The position numbers and the translations under genes were made by a program. DNA of 64,000 bases from Odontocerum albicorne. Taxonomy: Eukaryota; Arthropoda; Insecta; Trichoptera; Odontoceridae. The stretch spans positions 7,788,217-7,852,216 of the forward strand of contig OX463859.1 of the NCBI GenBank assembly GCA_949825065.1, written 5' to 3'. A model generated the notes under the pieces. The model saw nothing but the letters and a program-made list of their open reading frames with translations. It had not been told where the DNA came from and made no database searches. Of the stretch, positions 49,150-60,852 are shown in pieces. Numbering within the stretch: the stretch's first letter is position 1; each line of letters starts with the position of its first letter.

Positions 49150-49360
49150 GTTGTATACAGTAACAAAATGGTGGGTTTATTACCCAATACGTGACAATCT
49201 ATTCCAACTAACCGGAAACATTTTAAAGACACTTGAAATAAAAACAGATTGGAACTCTTTTTTGCAAAAAAAAAAATTGGATACAAGCGGGAATTGTACC
49301 CATAACCCCCCGATTGGAAGGCAGGCATCTTACCGACTAGGCCGCGGATGTACGGTGCGG
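49150..49360 (-). mobile_element. tRNA-derived SINE, reversed
   Basis: On the minus strand the head is cggcctagtcggtaagatgc (A-box) with gggttatgggtacaattccc (B-box), then the body and tail accattttgttactgtatac. Near full length. Confidence 0.7.
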
Positions 49361-51214
49361 TAACTAGATCAAAACTAGAGTTCCAAAAAGTCAAAGCTGA
49401 CCCCTTTGATAAGATAAATTTTTTATTTGGTTAAGGTTTGATTTTTTGTAATAAAATATCTTAATTTAATAAATTCTACAAATCTATATTGCTTTTATGT
49501 TTTCGATAGGTACGTTACGTTATTTTATAGGTAGCATAATAGTACAAAGATAATTTTGCTTGATATTTTGATAATTTCCGCTTATAATAGTGTTCTTAGT
49601 TCCAAGCTGACGTAACTTGAAAATGTTCCAAGTCCAAAAATAACCTTTTTTCTATAATCGATACATTTACTCCACTTTCGTTCATTCGTACGATACTCAA
49701 CATATCCGCATTGGTCTTGCAGACATTTCTACAGAACATGACTGAAGAACAATATTGTTATCGGCACCATTAATCCTGCCTTTAGGTTTAGAACCAATGA
49801 AATATGTATGTGATTCACTGTTTATCATCGTACGTGTTGATAATACTGCTATACCCTTATTGTTAATCTGTAGAAGACCCGGTTTTTTTTTCAGCTTCCA
49901 TCGGAAATCAAACCCCCAGGGTTGAATACAAGTGTCTTAACAAGCAGGCCACGAATACCGACATTTACGCCACTGCAATCATCACACGTATAACTGATGT
50001 TAGTGTTGTAAGTAAAATAAACAATTTAAGACAATAACACAAATAGTTGTATATCAATTGAGCAAGAGAGAATAGAATGGTGGCAATAAAAAAAAATATC
50101 AATTGAGCAAGAGAATAGAATGGTGGCAATCAAAAAAAATTAAGAGCTGTAACTCTGAATACGACTGTATAAATTATAATGTTTTTATCAAATCAGTTTG
50201 ACAATATAAATAAACAAAACAAATACAGTAATTCCTCCATTTACGCTAATTCATTCTAATGCAGTTCATTATGTTTGAAGTTTATTTATTAAGTGGTAAT
50301 TTGGTTTCTAAATACAGTAGTCCAAAACGCAAGATTAGTTTGTGACGCTGGTAACTTAGAAACTACAAAAAGATCTCGTAAAGTAAAAAACTGAAAATTC
50401 TCAAATTATTATGAAAAGAAAACAATCGCTGCCGTTGCTAGAGATAAAAATTTTCGTTAGTTTTGCTGTTGCACCTCAAACAGTACGTGAAAAAATTTGC
50501 ATTTGCAATTATTCGTGGGTCTATCTGCGGGGTGAAGGGGGGGGGGGGGGAGATTCATAGAGAACCTATACCCCGCGGTTAACGGGGGACTTATATAGAA
50601 ATTTTTTGCCTGACAGTTTCTTGACTGTCAAAAAAATCAGGTGACCACAGTAGTTCCCCGATTTTAGTTATTCTCTTTTTATTATATTGTGTTGTATGTG
50701 AACAGCTTATGTTACGCATTATGTAGTTAATTATTCAGCAAGCTTAAATTTATATCTTATTTTATATATATTATTCAATAGTTTCATTTACACGCTGTTT
50801 TTCAACTATCCTCGTAAATGGGCAGATTACTATATTAGTAAACTGTGAAATAAAAACGATTGATAATTTTTGCCACTCATCCTGCATTAATTTGGTCCTA
50901 ATGGTGTGTTTAAAAATATTAAAATTTTATTATTAAAGACAAATTCATAATATTTTTCAAAGAATTTTAACACATATTATCAATCTAGAAAGAAAAGGTC
51001 TTTATGATTTTCTATCAAAACATTTTTCACTTCATTTATAATTCATACATCTCATCATGCCTAATAAGTTAACTTTGAAAACCTGGTCAACTTAATTCAG
51101 CTACATTTTTAACACACGCACATCTAATCTATACATTTGTTTGGTCATTGTTTTGTCAATAATTTTTTGCAGAAGTCTGTGCTTGAAAACGGTAGACGTA
51201 CAAGATAATGGAAC
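49361..51214. other. Intergenic; fragments only
   Basis: A reversed SINE head lies at about 49880-49965 (aacccccagggttgaataca; gtcttaacaagcaggcca). A 13-base G run lies at about 50538. A direct repeat (tcaattgagcaagagagaat) recurs at 50058 and 50100. Between 50226 and 50600 weak inverted ends (cagtaattcctccatttacg and its loose complement) could be a pogo-like MITE. No gene is seen. Confidence 0.45.
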
Positions 51215-51405
51215 CAATCTCCTAAAATTGTATTGTATAACACTTTCATTGTATACAGTACAACCTGACAGATGTATTGCCATGTGACAATGTCTTCCAA
51301 CCAACCAGATACATGTTAATGAGGCTATTAAGTGAAAACTGTAATCTCCAGGTCGGAAGACAGATGTCATATCAACTAGCGCACGGAGGTTGTTCACAAA
51401 ACAAA
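51215..51405 (-). mobile_element. tRNA-derived SINE, reversed
   Basis: Tail attgtataacactttcattg and acagtacaacctgacagatg, body gacaatgtcttccaaccaac and head gtcatatcaactagcgcacg, all in the order of the reversed SINE. Diverged. Confidence 0.6.
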
Positions 51406-52082
51406 GCCTTCACCTGGATCAGACCCGTGAGAGTACAGAAGCACAGGCTGTATTACAGTCCAGACCCCAAAAAAAAAAAAGGAGACGAGATGAATAAAGT
51501 ATTCTTTCTACGTAACGGAACTTTTTAATTCTCCTATTTGTCATTTTACCGATAATATCCGCAATAGCCACGTATTTATTTCTCATGTCCCCTTTCTTCT
51601 CTTTAAGAACATATATACATCACAATTTTTATTTATAGTACGCATAGCATTTTTCTTACTTATTTTCTAATTAAAAAAAATATAGGATAAAAATTTCAGT
51701 ACAGAATTAAAGTCATTTAAATGTAAATCCGAGACTGCCTGTATTTTAATTAATTAATTGCATATATATGAACATTTTTCTAAAATATTCAAAACAATTT
51801 ATAGTGCCATCTAAAAATTTTTTTTTAGTTTTTATTTTTTTATTACAAATTTTAAGAGAAAATTATAATTATGTGGTAAATAATCTAATTAGCTACAATT
51901 GATTGTATTTTTATATCGATTTGATGTAAATTTACAAATTCCAGTTTCTAGCTATAAAAATAAAAAGTACATTTTCACCATCACTGTGGAGTGAGAAATA
52001 CCTAAGTAACCATTTTATGCTAGGGATTTTTAATAAAAAAAATATACAGAAGACAATGAGAGTGAGTCACGTAGTTTACTAG
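51406..52082. other. Intergenic AT-rich sequence
   Basis: A and T runs, with no recognised feature. Confidence 0.4.
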
Positions 52083-52190
52083 TGTAGCCCTGGGCAAATT
52101 ATGGCCCAAGAGTTGCTCACGAGTCATATACGGCCCGCATCGTATTGTAATGTGGTCCGCAAGTTATAATAAATTTTTATTTAAATTGAC
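52083..52190. mobile_element. Possible hAT-type end
   Basis: tagccctgggcaaattatgg and gcccgcatcgtattgtaatg, a style common at the ends of hAT MITEs. The other end may be lost near the assembly gap. Confidence 0.4.
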
Positions 52191-52287
52191 ATTTTTGTTT
52201 AACGATTATTCGAATATTGGGAGATTCTTGTCAAGTTTTTGACAAAATATCACCTGTCCTCTTCATGTATCCACGAAAATCTAAAAG

Positions 52288-52686
<399 letters not shown>

Positions 52687-52699
52687 GTTTTGTCTAACA

Positions 52700-52990
52700 A
52701 AACAGTCTTTCTTCATTCATTCGTTCCACATGCCTAAACCATCTCAACATACTCTCTTCGTCTTACTTAATACATCAACCTTATGTTCACATTCATCCCT
52801 TATCACTTCATTCCGTATTCTGTCATAGATTGTCGTCAGTCCATGTATCCTTCTAAATACATGCATTTTTACAGCATAAATCTCATAATGCACAATATTC
52901 TATTATTCATCCGGTTCACTTGATCAAGCCACATTTTTTTGGTTTACCTCTTCCACACACAGTTCACACTTCTGACTTATATACTTGCTT
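52700..52990 (-). pseudogene. LINE ORF2 C-terminus, reversed and decayed
   Basis: On the minus strand 52755-52711 gives ESMLRWFRHVERMNE, the LRW-GHVERM motif of LINE tails. Neighbouring text is decayed. It is related to 59230-59545. Confidence 0.55.
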
Positions 52991-53086
52991 AATCATTTCT
53001 CAATATGTCCATACAATTGTAACCTTGTCCTTTAATAATCTTACTTTAAATATCTATTTTATCCATGCATTCTATGGATAAAATAG

Positions 53087-54145
53087 GTGGGCATATGTGG
53101 GCGCTCTTCTAGTTGGTTCTCTTCTTACTTGTCTGATAGAACTCAGAGAGTCAAATTGGGTGATAGTGTATTTGGTGAGCCTCTTTTTGTAAGATTCGGA
53201 GTACCTCAAGGTAGTGTTCTGGGACCTATATTGTTCCTGATATATGTCAATCAGTTGTGTAATCTTTCTCTCAGGGGTAAGATTATTACTTTTGCGGACG
53301 ACACGGTTCTTCTATTCGAGGGCCGAACATGGGATGATGTATTCTTAAAGGCTAACGAAGAATTGCGTGTAGTTAAAGAATGGATGGACTCAAATTTATT
53401 GACTCTAAATTCCCAAAAAACTAAATACATCACATTTAGCATATCTACAAGAACTCAAGCACCTACAAATAAATACATAACACTACACACTTGTTCACCC
53501 ATGTCTGACTGTAGTTGTGTTTCCTTGGAAAGGGTTGATAGTATAAAGTACCTTGGAGTTTATGTTGACCAGTTCCTTCGTTGGGAGGTCCATATTAACA
53601 CTTTGAGCGCAAAAATCAGAAAACTAGGATACATATTCCGTATGATTCGAAATGTGCTCAGTGAAAATATTCTTAAAAGTATATACTTCGCCTTATGTCA
53701 GTCAGCACTTTCTTACGGTATATCAGTTTGGGGGGGATGCACCTTAACCCAGAAACACATATTACAGGTTTCCCAAAAATTGATTGTGAAAATAATCAAT
53801 AAACTTCCTGCTCGGTATCACACGGCGGAGCTTTTCAGAGAGTATCAGGTCCTGAACATAGCCAATTTACATCTCAAATCCATTCTCTGGCACTACCATC
53901 GAGAGGAGGGGAAGATGCAAACTCAGCAGACACACATGACACGCATGGCAACTAATGAAATGTTCACCATCCCTAGAGTTAAAACCTCTTTTGCCCAAAG
54001 GCAATATGCTTATTTGGCTCCCATTACATACAATGGCGTGCCGACTTCAATAAAAGTAAAGGTAGGAAAACCATTTAGACAGTCGATCGGAGCGTGGTTG
54101 TTATTGCGACAGGATTTTGAGTACTTGGGCTTTCAGGATGAATGA
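53087..54145 (+). CDS. Non-LTR reverse transcriptase, partial, open frame
   Basis: 352 codons without interruption. It reads in from RT motif 3 (GRSSSWFSSYLSDRTQRVKL), then VPQGSVLGPILFLIYVN (PQG motif) and IITFADDTVLLFEG (catalytic FADD). Next come KTKYITFS and the thumb region YLGVYVDQFLRWEVHI, then ALCQSALSYGISVWGG and a C-terminal tail to TGA. It lacks the endonuclease and RT N-terminal part through 5' truncation, so no start codon is meaningful. It does not look heavily decayed. The minus-strand frames are shadows. Confidence 0.85.
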   Translation: MGICGRSSSWFSSYLSDRTQRVKLGDSVFGEPLFVRFGVPQGSVLGPILFLIYVNQLCNLSLRGKIITFADDTVLLFEGRTWDDVFLKANEELRVVKEWMDSNLLTLNSQKTKYITFSISTRTQAPTNKYITLHTCSPMSDCSCVSLERVDSIKYLGVYVDQFLRWEVHINTLSAKIRKLGYIFRMIRNVLSENILKSIYFALCQSALSYGISVWGGCTLTQKHILQVSQKLIVKIINKLPARYHTAELFREYQVLNIANLHLKSILWHYHREEGKMQTQQTHMTRMATNEMFTIPRVKTSFAQRQYAYLAPITYNGVPTSIKVKVGKPFRQSIGAWLLLRQDFEYLGFQDE

Positions 54146-54630
54146 CGAGTGGAAAGGATTTATGTGAGCTCGTGAGTGTGGGTCTCTTATTATTGTTTTA
54201 ATTTTGGTTGTTATTGTGTTTGTGTTTCTGTGTGTTTTTCTTTTTTTTGTTTTGAATTTGTTTTGATTTTTATTCTTATGATTGTGTGCAGTATATTGTG
54301 GGATGAATATTTTTGGTCTTTCTGGAGCGATAATGTGTGAGGAGTTGAGTTTCGCAGGGTGTTTCCAGTTGTAGTTGAGTGTCACTGTTTGTCAGGTTGA
54401 TGAGAGCGTGCAACGGGGCTTTTTGTGTTATCAAAAATCGGAAAGAAGTATCGATTTATTTTTTCATGCTAAATATCCTCAGTGAGATACAGGCAAAAGC
54501 CTAGTTTACTGGGGATACGACAAATGAAAGGCAACAAACCCAGATCCATTAAAATTATATGTCCAAATCAAATTACCTGTTGTTTTTTCTCAAATTGTGT
54601 ATATTTCTTGTCATGTGTAATAATAATAAT
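53087..54630 (+). mobile_element. 5'-truncated non-LTR retrotransposon
   Basis: The body starts at about 53085 inside the RT domain, carries an open frame to 54145 and a 3' UTR. It ends with tgtcatgtgtaataataataat, a simple-repeat tail. The 3' end is shared with short reversed copies at 38503-38640 and 16937-17000, so the family is active or recently was. Jockey/CR1-like by motif; the clade is not settled. Confidence 0.85.
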
Positions 54631-54639
54631 AATAATAAT

Positions 54640-54840
54640 AATTCTTTCTGACGTCTTCATTCCATCTCCTTTCAAGCATTGACACTCCACAAATTTTTCA
54701 CAGTACACGGATCTCTATAGCATTAATCTTACTTTTATCTTTCGTCAACCAAGTCCAACTTTCACTTCCATACATCAAGACGGACATCAATACACAATAA
54801 ATTGACATTTTTGCTATTTTTTCATATAGTGTGGTTTATC
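54640..54840 (-). pseudogene. LINE ORF2 remnant, reversed
   Basis: On the minus strand the text gives LLMYGSESWTWLTKDKSKI-like residues (vdvRLDVWKRKLDLVDERSK in the actual frame), which is the post-RT region of RTE-like LINEs. Decayed. Confidence 0.5.
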
Positions 54841-54984
54841 CATGGTCAATATTAACGTGGGTTAAATTTCTTCCAATTTTGGGATCTGGAACCCGTTATT
54901 AATAATAATAATAATAAAAGGACAATTTATACAGCACCGTTTAGAGAGCAGACTCTCCTCAAGGGCGCTCTAACTCAGGATTCG

Positions 54985-55330
54985 AACCCACTACTATTGT
55001 TGATAGATTTATCTACATATGTTCAGAAAAACATATTTGGCAACATATGCAGGATAAGAATAGGCCACTGTCTGATAGGAAGTCACCTTTATAAAATTCA
55101 TAATTAGAAAGCCCTACATGCACGTGTGGAACAAGTGAGGAGACCCTCGATCATGTTTTATTCGAGTATCCTCTGCACGCCGCGTATAACCTTTAATCAA
55201 TGGTAAATTTCTCCTGTCCATTCAACATGTCCCACCTACTGGCACTCCATCAATTTATGGTCACATATCTGAATTTATTGTCCTCAACTCTTTAAATATT
55301 AGGAACTACAGTAGTTCTTACATATTCTCA
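54985..55330 (+). pseudogene. LINE C-terminus with Cys-rich motif
   Basis: Frame pieces read SPTCTCGTSEETLDHVLFEY, then PLHAAYNL and SHLLALHQFM. The CxCG--ETLDHVLFECP pattern is typical of the C-terminus of R1/I-like LINEs. Frame breaks are present, and the family differs from the 53-kb LINE. Confidence 0.65.
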
Positions 55331-55407
55331 TACTGCATTCATTCATTCAAATTTTTATTGCCACAAATTATCCTCATTATAGGATGGAATTCCTAATTAA
55401 CTAATAA

Positions 55408-56573
55408 CACTGGGGAACAACGTTTTTGCTTCCTGGAGACCGATACATATTTTTAATGCAGTTTCGGATGCTGATTGTATTGGTATCATTAAAAAGTCTA
55501 TCACGTATAGTTTTTAATTTATCATATATTTGAAAATAAAACTTATGCTCTGCATAGTACAAAGGAAATATATCTACTTGTCACCAATTTTACATTTTTT
55601 AGAAGTTTTCTTTTATATTGCGCTCTTGGATTGTCTTTAATTGTAGTCTAGCAATAATCCGCTAGCATGGTTGGATTAGATTTTCCCTGGTATCGTTTTT
55701 CCATCACTGACATATCCTGATGAAAGCGCTCTCCATGCTCGTCGCTTATAGCACCAAGCTATCAAGTGTGGTTCATTGGAAGTTGATGGTAGGTGGTATC
55801 CGTATAATGTTCGTTTACCGCATGGTTGTCATTATAGTCTTCATCTACTGTCCAAAATGAAGGCAGTACTGGAATTGGTAGCGTATCACTGTGAGTGATA
55901 GGTCAAATTGCAGAATGAAGATTCGGGTATTCAATACTCTTTTTATTTTTGGAAGAGAACCCAATCACATTACTTAAACAAAAGTAGCAATCAGTTGCGT
56001 GATCTTTTTGCTCTCTCCATGCCATGGGAACAGCGAATGGCATTGATTTTCTGGCACCTTTAAGCCAAGCTCACAGATTTATCGCACAAGTAGCACAGCA
56101 AATGTGAGGCGCCCATGATTTATCCTGGTCTCCGATCTTGCAGCCAAAATATAACTCATATGCCTTCCGTATTAAATGTGCTATATTTCTATGCTGTTTC
56201 TTGAACGCAAACCCCCCACAAACGTAACAAAAAGAGTTTGGGTTATGAATGCACTTCCTTGGCATATTTATCCTTTCAAAATAAGTTTTTTCTCTCAAAA
56301 TCACAAAATTTCTCGCTTAAATCACACAAAACCTATTAACATCACTTTGACATAACCTGAATTAATGGTAAATGACAGTTATGCAATGCGGTTACGGTGT
56401 TGCCAGTATTAGATTTAATTTAAAAAGAAATTTTCCCTATTTTAGGTATTTCTCGGAATTCTGATGTGTCAGGATTATAAAAAATACATATTATTGTAGC
56501 ATAATGTATGCTCGATTATAATCACATCAATTTGTTTGTGAAGCAAAAAAAAATCCAAAATTGTTCCCCAGTG
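55408..56573 (-). mobile_element. DNA transposon with CACTGGGGAACAA ends, internally deleted
   Basis: The ends are a perfect 13-bp inverted repeat cactggggaacaa, with a second shared block (tttttgcttc) just inside at unequal spacing. A three-base duplication taa flanks it (55405-55407; 56574-56576). The single ORF family inside runs on the minus strand. CACTG ends plus a 3-bp duplication recall CACTA-like elements, but the protein is not one I can place. Confidence 0.7.
55570..56265 (-). pseudogene. Cys-rich MPRKC-family protein, N- and C-termini fused by deletion
   Basis: From Met at 56265: MPRKCIHNPNSFCYVCGGFA, then RKAYELYFGCKIGDQDKSWA and PHICCATCAINL. A stop (56071) follows, and in the same frame KGARKSMPFAVPMAWREQKD and HATDCYFCLSN. 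After several stops and shifts the end reads GAISDEHGERFHQDMSVMEK and QGKSNPTMLADYC. The C-x2-C pairs (SFCYVCG; ICCATC; DCYFC) suggest zinc binding. I recall this two-part pattern from many arthropod genomes as an uncharacterised protein. The large central part is missing here, which fits a deletion derivative. Function in transposition is inferred from the terminal repeats only. Confidence 0.65.
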
Positions 56574-56615
56574 TAATCATTATATTCCTCATAACTCTTC
56601 CATCATCTGAGAAAA

Positions 56616-56762
56616 ATGCTACCTAAAAAGGAGAATTCTTCCACTTGCTCTAATCTTTCAGTTGATTCAGTGAAATCAAGGGAATTCAATAGTGAACCAA
56701 GTGACAGCATTTCTGATATTAGCAAATCTGAGACTGAAGCTAAAAATGATAGTATTGCTTAG
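56616..56762 (+). other. Small ORF (48 codons), unknown
   Basis: Plus frame from ATG 56616 to TAG 56760-56762. It encodes a Ser/Glu-rich peptide (MLPKKENSSTCSNLSVDSVK ... SDSISDISKSETEAK). It looks like coding sequence, possibly the N-terminus of an element protein. No homology is recognised. Confidence 0.25.
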
Positions 56763-56879
56763 AATCCACTCCTGTTCAACGACATCGGCTCTCTTATCAT
56801 CATAATGGCTCATCATTGCTCAACAGCTTTGCATAGAGATATCTAGACGGTCGAAAGTATTTCAAAATAATAATTTCAT

Positions 56880-57430
56880 TATTTGAGTCATGACACAATG
56901 TCTTACAGAACATGACAAACAAGACTTTTCCCATCACAGCTATCATACAATTCAAACTCTCTTATTTATCCTCGTTATCTGCCAACACTACAATTTTATC
57001 AGCATATAGCGATCCGCATATATTCCCATTCGATTTTTGTATGCCACCTATTGACCTGTGTGATTCCTTCAGATATCTATGTAAATATTAAACAAGAGGG
57101 GTGAGATAACATGTCCTTGCTTGACTCCTTTCGAAATATTAAAACACTGAATCAAGGCACCGTTCACTCTAATATATGCTCTACTTTCTGTATATAATAA
57201 CGCAATACCATGTATTTATTTTCCACAGGCGCACAATACACTTTTTAATTTTTTGACATACTCAAAACAGGTTAATTTAAATACTTCAAAAAATATTGAC
57301 ATGAGTACATATATACAATCACGCCGTTACCCTGTCAGGATATTCAGAGTACATTCATTAGATATTTTCCATAGCTTACCTCCTATCACGCGGTCATATG
57401 CTTTTTCGAAGTCCACAAACGGCTCTTTAT
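56880..57430 (-). pseudogene. LINE reverse transcriptase remnant, reversed
   Basis: Minus-strand pieces read PFVDFEKAYDRVIGGKLW (RT motif 1-2 region), RVNGALIQCFNISKGVKQGH, VISPLLFNIYLHRYLKESHR and ICGSLYADKIVVLADNED. The catalytic YADD is YADK. Frames are broken around 57245-57330. Belongs to the RTE-like type. Confidence 0.75.
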
Positions 57431-57667
57431 TTTTAGCAATATATATATCTTATACAAAAGACAGGTTAATTTAAATGCTTTAAAAGTTATTTACATACAC
57501 TTTATTACAAAAACATGAAGATACAATAAAACTTAAGTTGTAATAATGTTTCAAGAATTTAATGTAAAAATTGTTGTTAAACTAAAAAAAAATATTGCTG
57601 TGAGATAGAAAATCGACTAGAAAATTTGTTTTTATATTAATAACAATTTATGGCATGTAAATATAAT
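57431..57667. other. Intergenic AT-rich sequence
   Basis: No feature recognised. Confidence 0.35.
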
Positions 57668-58215
57668 CCGTTGTTTATAGTTAAGGCATTAACGTTGTGG
57701 AGGTTTAAAGATATTGTAATTTATTTTTATCAAACACTGTTTATTCCACTTTTTTGTGATTGTATAACCCTACCAGTTTCAAGGCTTTCATCTCGTCTTC
57801 AGGGGAGCACAAACAAGACTAAATGCTGTTAGAACTGGTACCGATATACACGCTTCAACGGTTGGAGGCTGAGGGGTGAGGGAGGCATGGGACGATTTCG
57901 GCCAAGAGCGGAGAGATTTTTGGGATATAACTGTTCAACAGATGTTCGGATCGATGTACTGACTTAGAAATTTCTAGGGCCTCTAATCTGTCCAATTTAT
58001 TTCCGTTCAATTTACTACTGTTCAATTTACTACTGATATGTAAGAATTTGGCATCATTGATAGAAAAGGTATGGTTTTCACGGTGACAATGATTAGCCAT
58101 TTCAAATTAGAGGATGTGTTAAGGCGGATTTGTGTTCACGAAATCTTTTTTCAAAATATCTTCCTGTCTTTCTTATCCTTATTGCAAGGTTCGTATTTTT
58201 CCCTCATTAAGGAGA
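57668..58215 (-). pseudogene. Penelope-like element, GIY-YIG end
   Basis: On the minus strand near 58195-58120 the text gives IRKTGRYFEKRFREHKSALT, then after a frameshift SNMANHCHRENHTFSINDAK and LDRLEALEISKSV. These are the GIY-YIG endonuclease end of Penelope-like RTs (IG-TGR---R--EH ... H). The 3' end continues to 57668 with the family phrase ctcgtcttcaggggagcac. The RT part is missing. It is the reference for the short copies at 23285 and 48905. Confidence 0.75.
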
Positions 58216-58555
58216 GAGTTTACTTTCTTTGGAATGACAGAGAGCCTTCTCGGTGAGAAAAACAACCCCATGACAACTTCAAAAATCCTTGTCCATCGTC
58301 ATCAAATTTGGCATTATGTTGACATGTCGAGAATCTTAATGCTGTAGGAAATAAAAATGTAGGAAACGTTTTGTCTAACCAGGGTCTGTTTCATATTTAT
58401 CGAATTTCAAATGAGTTCATCGTAATTGTTGCTTCGAATGTGAGAAACGAGTTGTTCCTAGGTGAAAAAACATATTGATCGGGTTTTTCTGTATGTCGAC
58501 TTTCACTGGAGTGAAAATGAATACATAAAATTTTAAATCAAACTGAATGAGATAT
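58216..58555. other. Intergenic, no feature recognised
   Basis: Open plus frames 58071-58256 and 58132-58347 overlap the Penelope remnant on the wrong strand, so nothing is supported. Confidence 0.35.
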
Positions 58556-58559
58556 TGAT

Positions 58560-58785
58560 TGGTGAGTTGAAAAATGGGAAACAAAGTCAATTAAAAACAT
58601 GTTTTCAAACCATGCGAATAACAACATCTGCCTAAATTATGGTGAACAACATATTAGTCCCAGTATTGATGTATAGGAGTGAAATGTGAGAAATTAACGA
58701 AAGGAGCCAAGTAAATACAGTGGAAATGCATGCATTGAGAAGAATGTGGTGTGTTGATCCACGACAGAATAAGAAGTGTAATTAT
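58560..58785 (+). pseudogene. LINE ORF2 remnant, part 1
   Basis: Plus frame pieces VPVLMYRSEM, then SQVNTVEMHALRRMWCVDPR, which match VLLYGCETW ... INAVEM-FLRR of RTE-like LINEs. The continuation lies at 59230 beyond a microsatellite and other sequence. Confidence 0.65.
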
Positions 58786-58830
58786 TAACCGTTTTACTGT
58801 TGGGCATTTTTTTCAATACTATAAAACATC

Positions 58831-58835
<5 letters not shown>

Positions 58836-58866
<31 letters not shown>

Positions 58867-58959
58867 TGTATGTATGTATGTATGTATGTATGTATTTATG
58901 TATGTATGTATGTATGTATGTATGTATGTATGTATGTATGTATGTATGTATGTATGTAT
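58836..58959. repeat. (TATG)n microsatellite, about 30 units
   Basis: A tatg run with a single tattt interruption near 58893. The MYVCMYVC peptides in open frames are artefacts. Confidence 0.97.
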
Positions 58960-59170
58960 GGGTAAGGAAGCGACGCTATTCACGTCTCACTCTCACTCTA
59001 CTTCAGTATTTGGGAACGCAAGAAATAGAATCTCAGTTTGCAGTTGTGTTTCTTCCTTCAAGGTATAACATACACAGTGTAAGTCCGTCTCAGTCGCTCT
59101 AGGGCATTCATCTGAGGTGGTCCCTTCGCCCATTTTGTGAACGTCGGCCGATGTTTTATGATTTTAAATT
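58955..59170. repeat. Dispersed repeat, partner of 30985-31300
   Basis: gaagcgacgctattcacgtc and catctgaggtggtcccttcg resemble text at 31000-31170. Diverged, class unknown. Confidence 0.4.
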
Positions 59171-59229
59171 GCTCATTTTTACATATGTATTGATGTGTAT
59201 TGAATACACAGCACCGGAACGGCCAGATT

Positions 59230-59545
59230 TTTTTAGCACAGGATGGGAAAGATTAAGGATAAATGTCAACTTAACACCGATTTGTTAAGTAGAATAAAAA
59301 AGAGCAAGTTGAGGTGGTTTAGACATGTTGAACCGATGCACGATAAAAAACTGACCAAACAAATTTGCAATACAAGCGTAAATGAGTCATGGTAGAGGAC
59401 GACCGAGAAAAGTATAGTCGGACCAATCGAATGAAATTTTGAAAGAAGGAAAGGAGTAAGAGAAATAGAAGGAACTGTATGGATGTAGAGGAGATGAAGG
59501 AAATATGTCCTGCCCTTTCTGCCTACCCCAATAGGGAAATAGTAT
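59230..59545 (+). pseudogene. LINE ORF2 C-terminus, part 2
   Basis: Plus frame RIKKSKLRWFRHVEPMHDKK, then LTKQICNTSVNES, a stop, RTTEKSIVGPIE and CPAYPNR-like text, ending cctaccccaatagggaaata. This 3' phrase occurs reversed at several other places (7385, 27550, 33995, 57330). Confidence 0.7.
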
Positions 59546-60852
59546 GATGGTGAATATAATAAGTATCTACAACTTCCATCACACTAAATAGAAATAGTCT
59601 GTTCTTTGCGTTAATTTGTATTCCAACTAAAGAGTTAATGAAAGGGATAACCGTGACTTGTGGTAAGTTTCGTAATGTAATAACACAGATGAATGTTTTT
59701 GCATAAGAAAAAAAATCAAGTACAATCTGCGTTAGAATGTACGAAAGGTAACTAATAACCGTAATTAAATAAATTGACATAGAATAAGATTTGAAAGTGT
59801 AAAATGAATACTAAATACACCATTATAATAGTAACAAGTAAATGGAATAATAAACTGTATTAAGTTATTGGAATTGATTAACCTTTGAATACCTTCAAAA
59901 AGTACGAGATTTCAGGATGTATTCTGGTGCGAAAACTATTATTATCATTATAGCAGGAATGCTGTTAATAATTATATCAAGTTTAACTGTAATATTTTCA
60001 TAAAGGAAAAGCAAAGGAAGATAAATAACAGTTTCAATGGCAAGGACGGATTAATTTGCATAATTAATCTGTACCACACAGGGCAAGAGTGGTTATATCC
60101 GTGTTTATATTCTTTATTACGAATTTGACATGGTTATACTATTTTTTACAATTAGTACAGATAGTGCCATATCTGTAGATTATAAATATTTTCGTCATTT
60201 ATTAAGATAATTTCTGATCGAGATATTGTCATTTTTCTACAGTGATTTGTTTGACAGCCATTATATATCACTACAATTGGGGCATCAGTATTTTTTTAAA
60301 GTGATTCCTCATAATTAATCAATTATTTGTGTCGCAATACTTTTGGCATAATTTATCTCGTGTGCCATAAGAGTATATTTAAAACCCGGAATGTTTACGC
60401 TAATTTTATATTATTTAGACTTTTCATTCTACTAACTTACGAGTTAATTCAGAATGCCCCTGAAGATGAGTCACATATGTCTTGAAACTAGTTGTGTTAA
60501 ATATATATTTTTTCAAGTGGACAAAACAGTGTTTGAATTTTTAATTATATTTGAATAAACATGAACTTCCAGTGTTAATGCTAAAACTCTAGATATATTA
60601 TTAAAAATCTTTGTTAATAAGGCATAATGAAGTATTTCTTTTACATCTGTGATAAACTTTCGGTTATATATGAATAAAATTTGTGTTATATGAAATTCAC
60701 GTTTACATTCCTTAACCGTTTACCACTTATATGGTGCCTGAGAGGCGCTGCTGAAATTAAACTAATGATTTTAGCTCCATATTTTTAATATTTTTTAAAT
60801 TTCTTTTAAACACTCTTCTGATGAAACATAATTGAGAATTTATTATAAAATA
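59546..60852. other. Intergenic AT-rich sequence
   Basis: No frames or repeats recognised in about 1.3 kb. Confidence 0.4.

Noticed and set aside
49150..49360. Functional tRNA gene on the minus strand
   Set aside because: Same SINE family as 43764, with a SINE body and tail attached.
50226..50600. pogo-like MITE with cagtaattcctcc ends
   Set aside because: The inverted ends match too loosely and no clean TA pair was found; kept only as a note in the intergenic entry.
58751..59068. MYVC-repeat ORFs
   Set aside because: Translation of a (TATG)n microsatellite.
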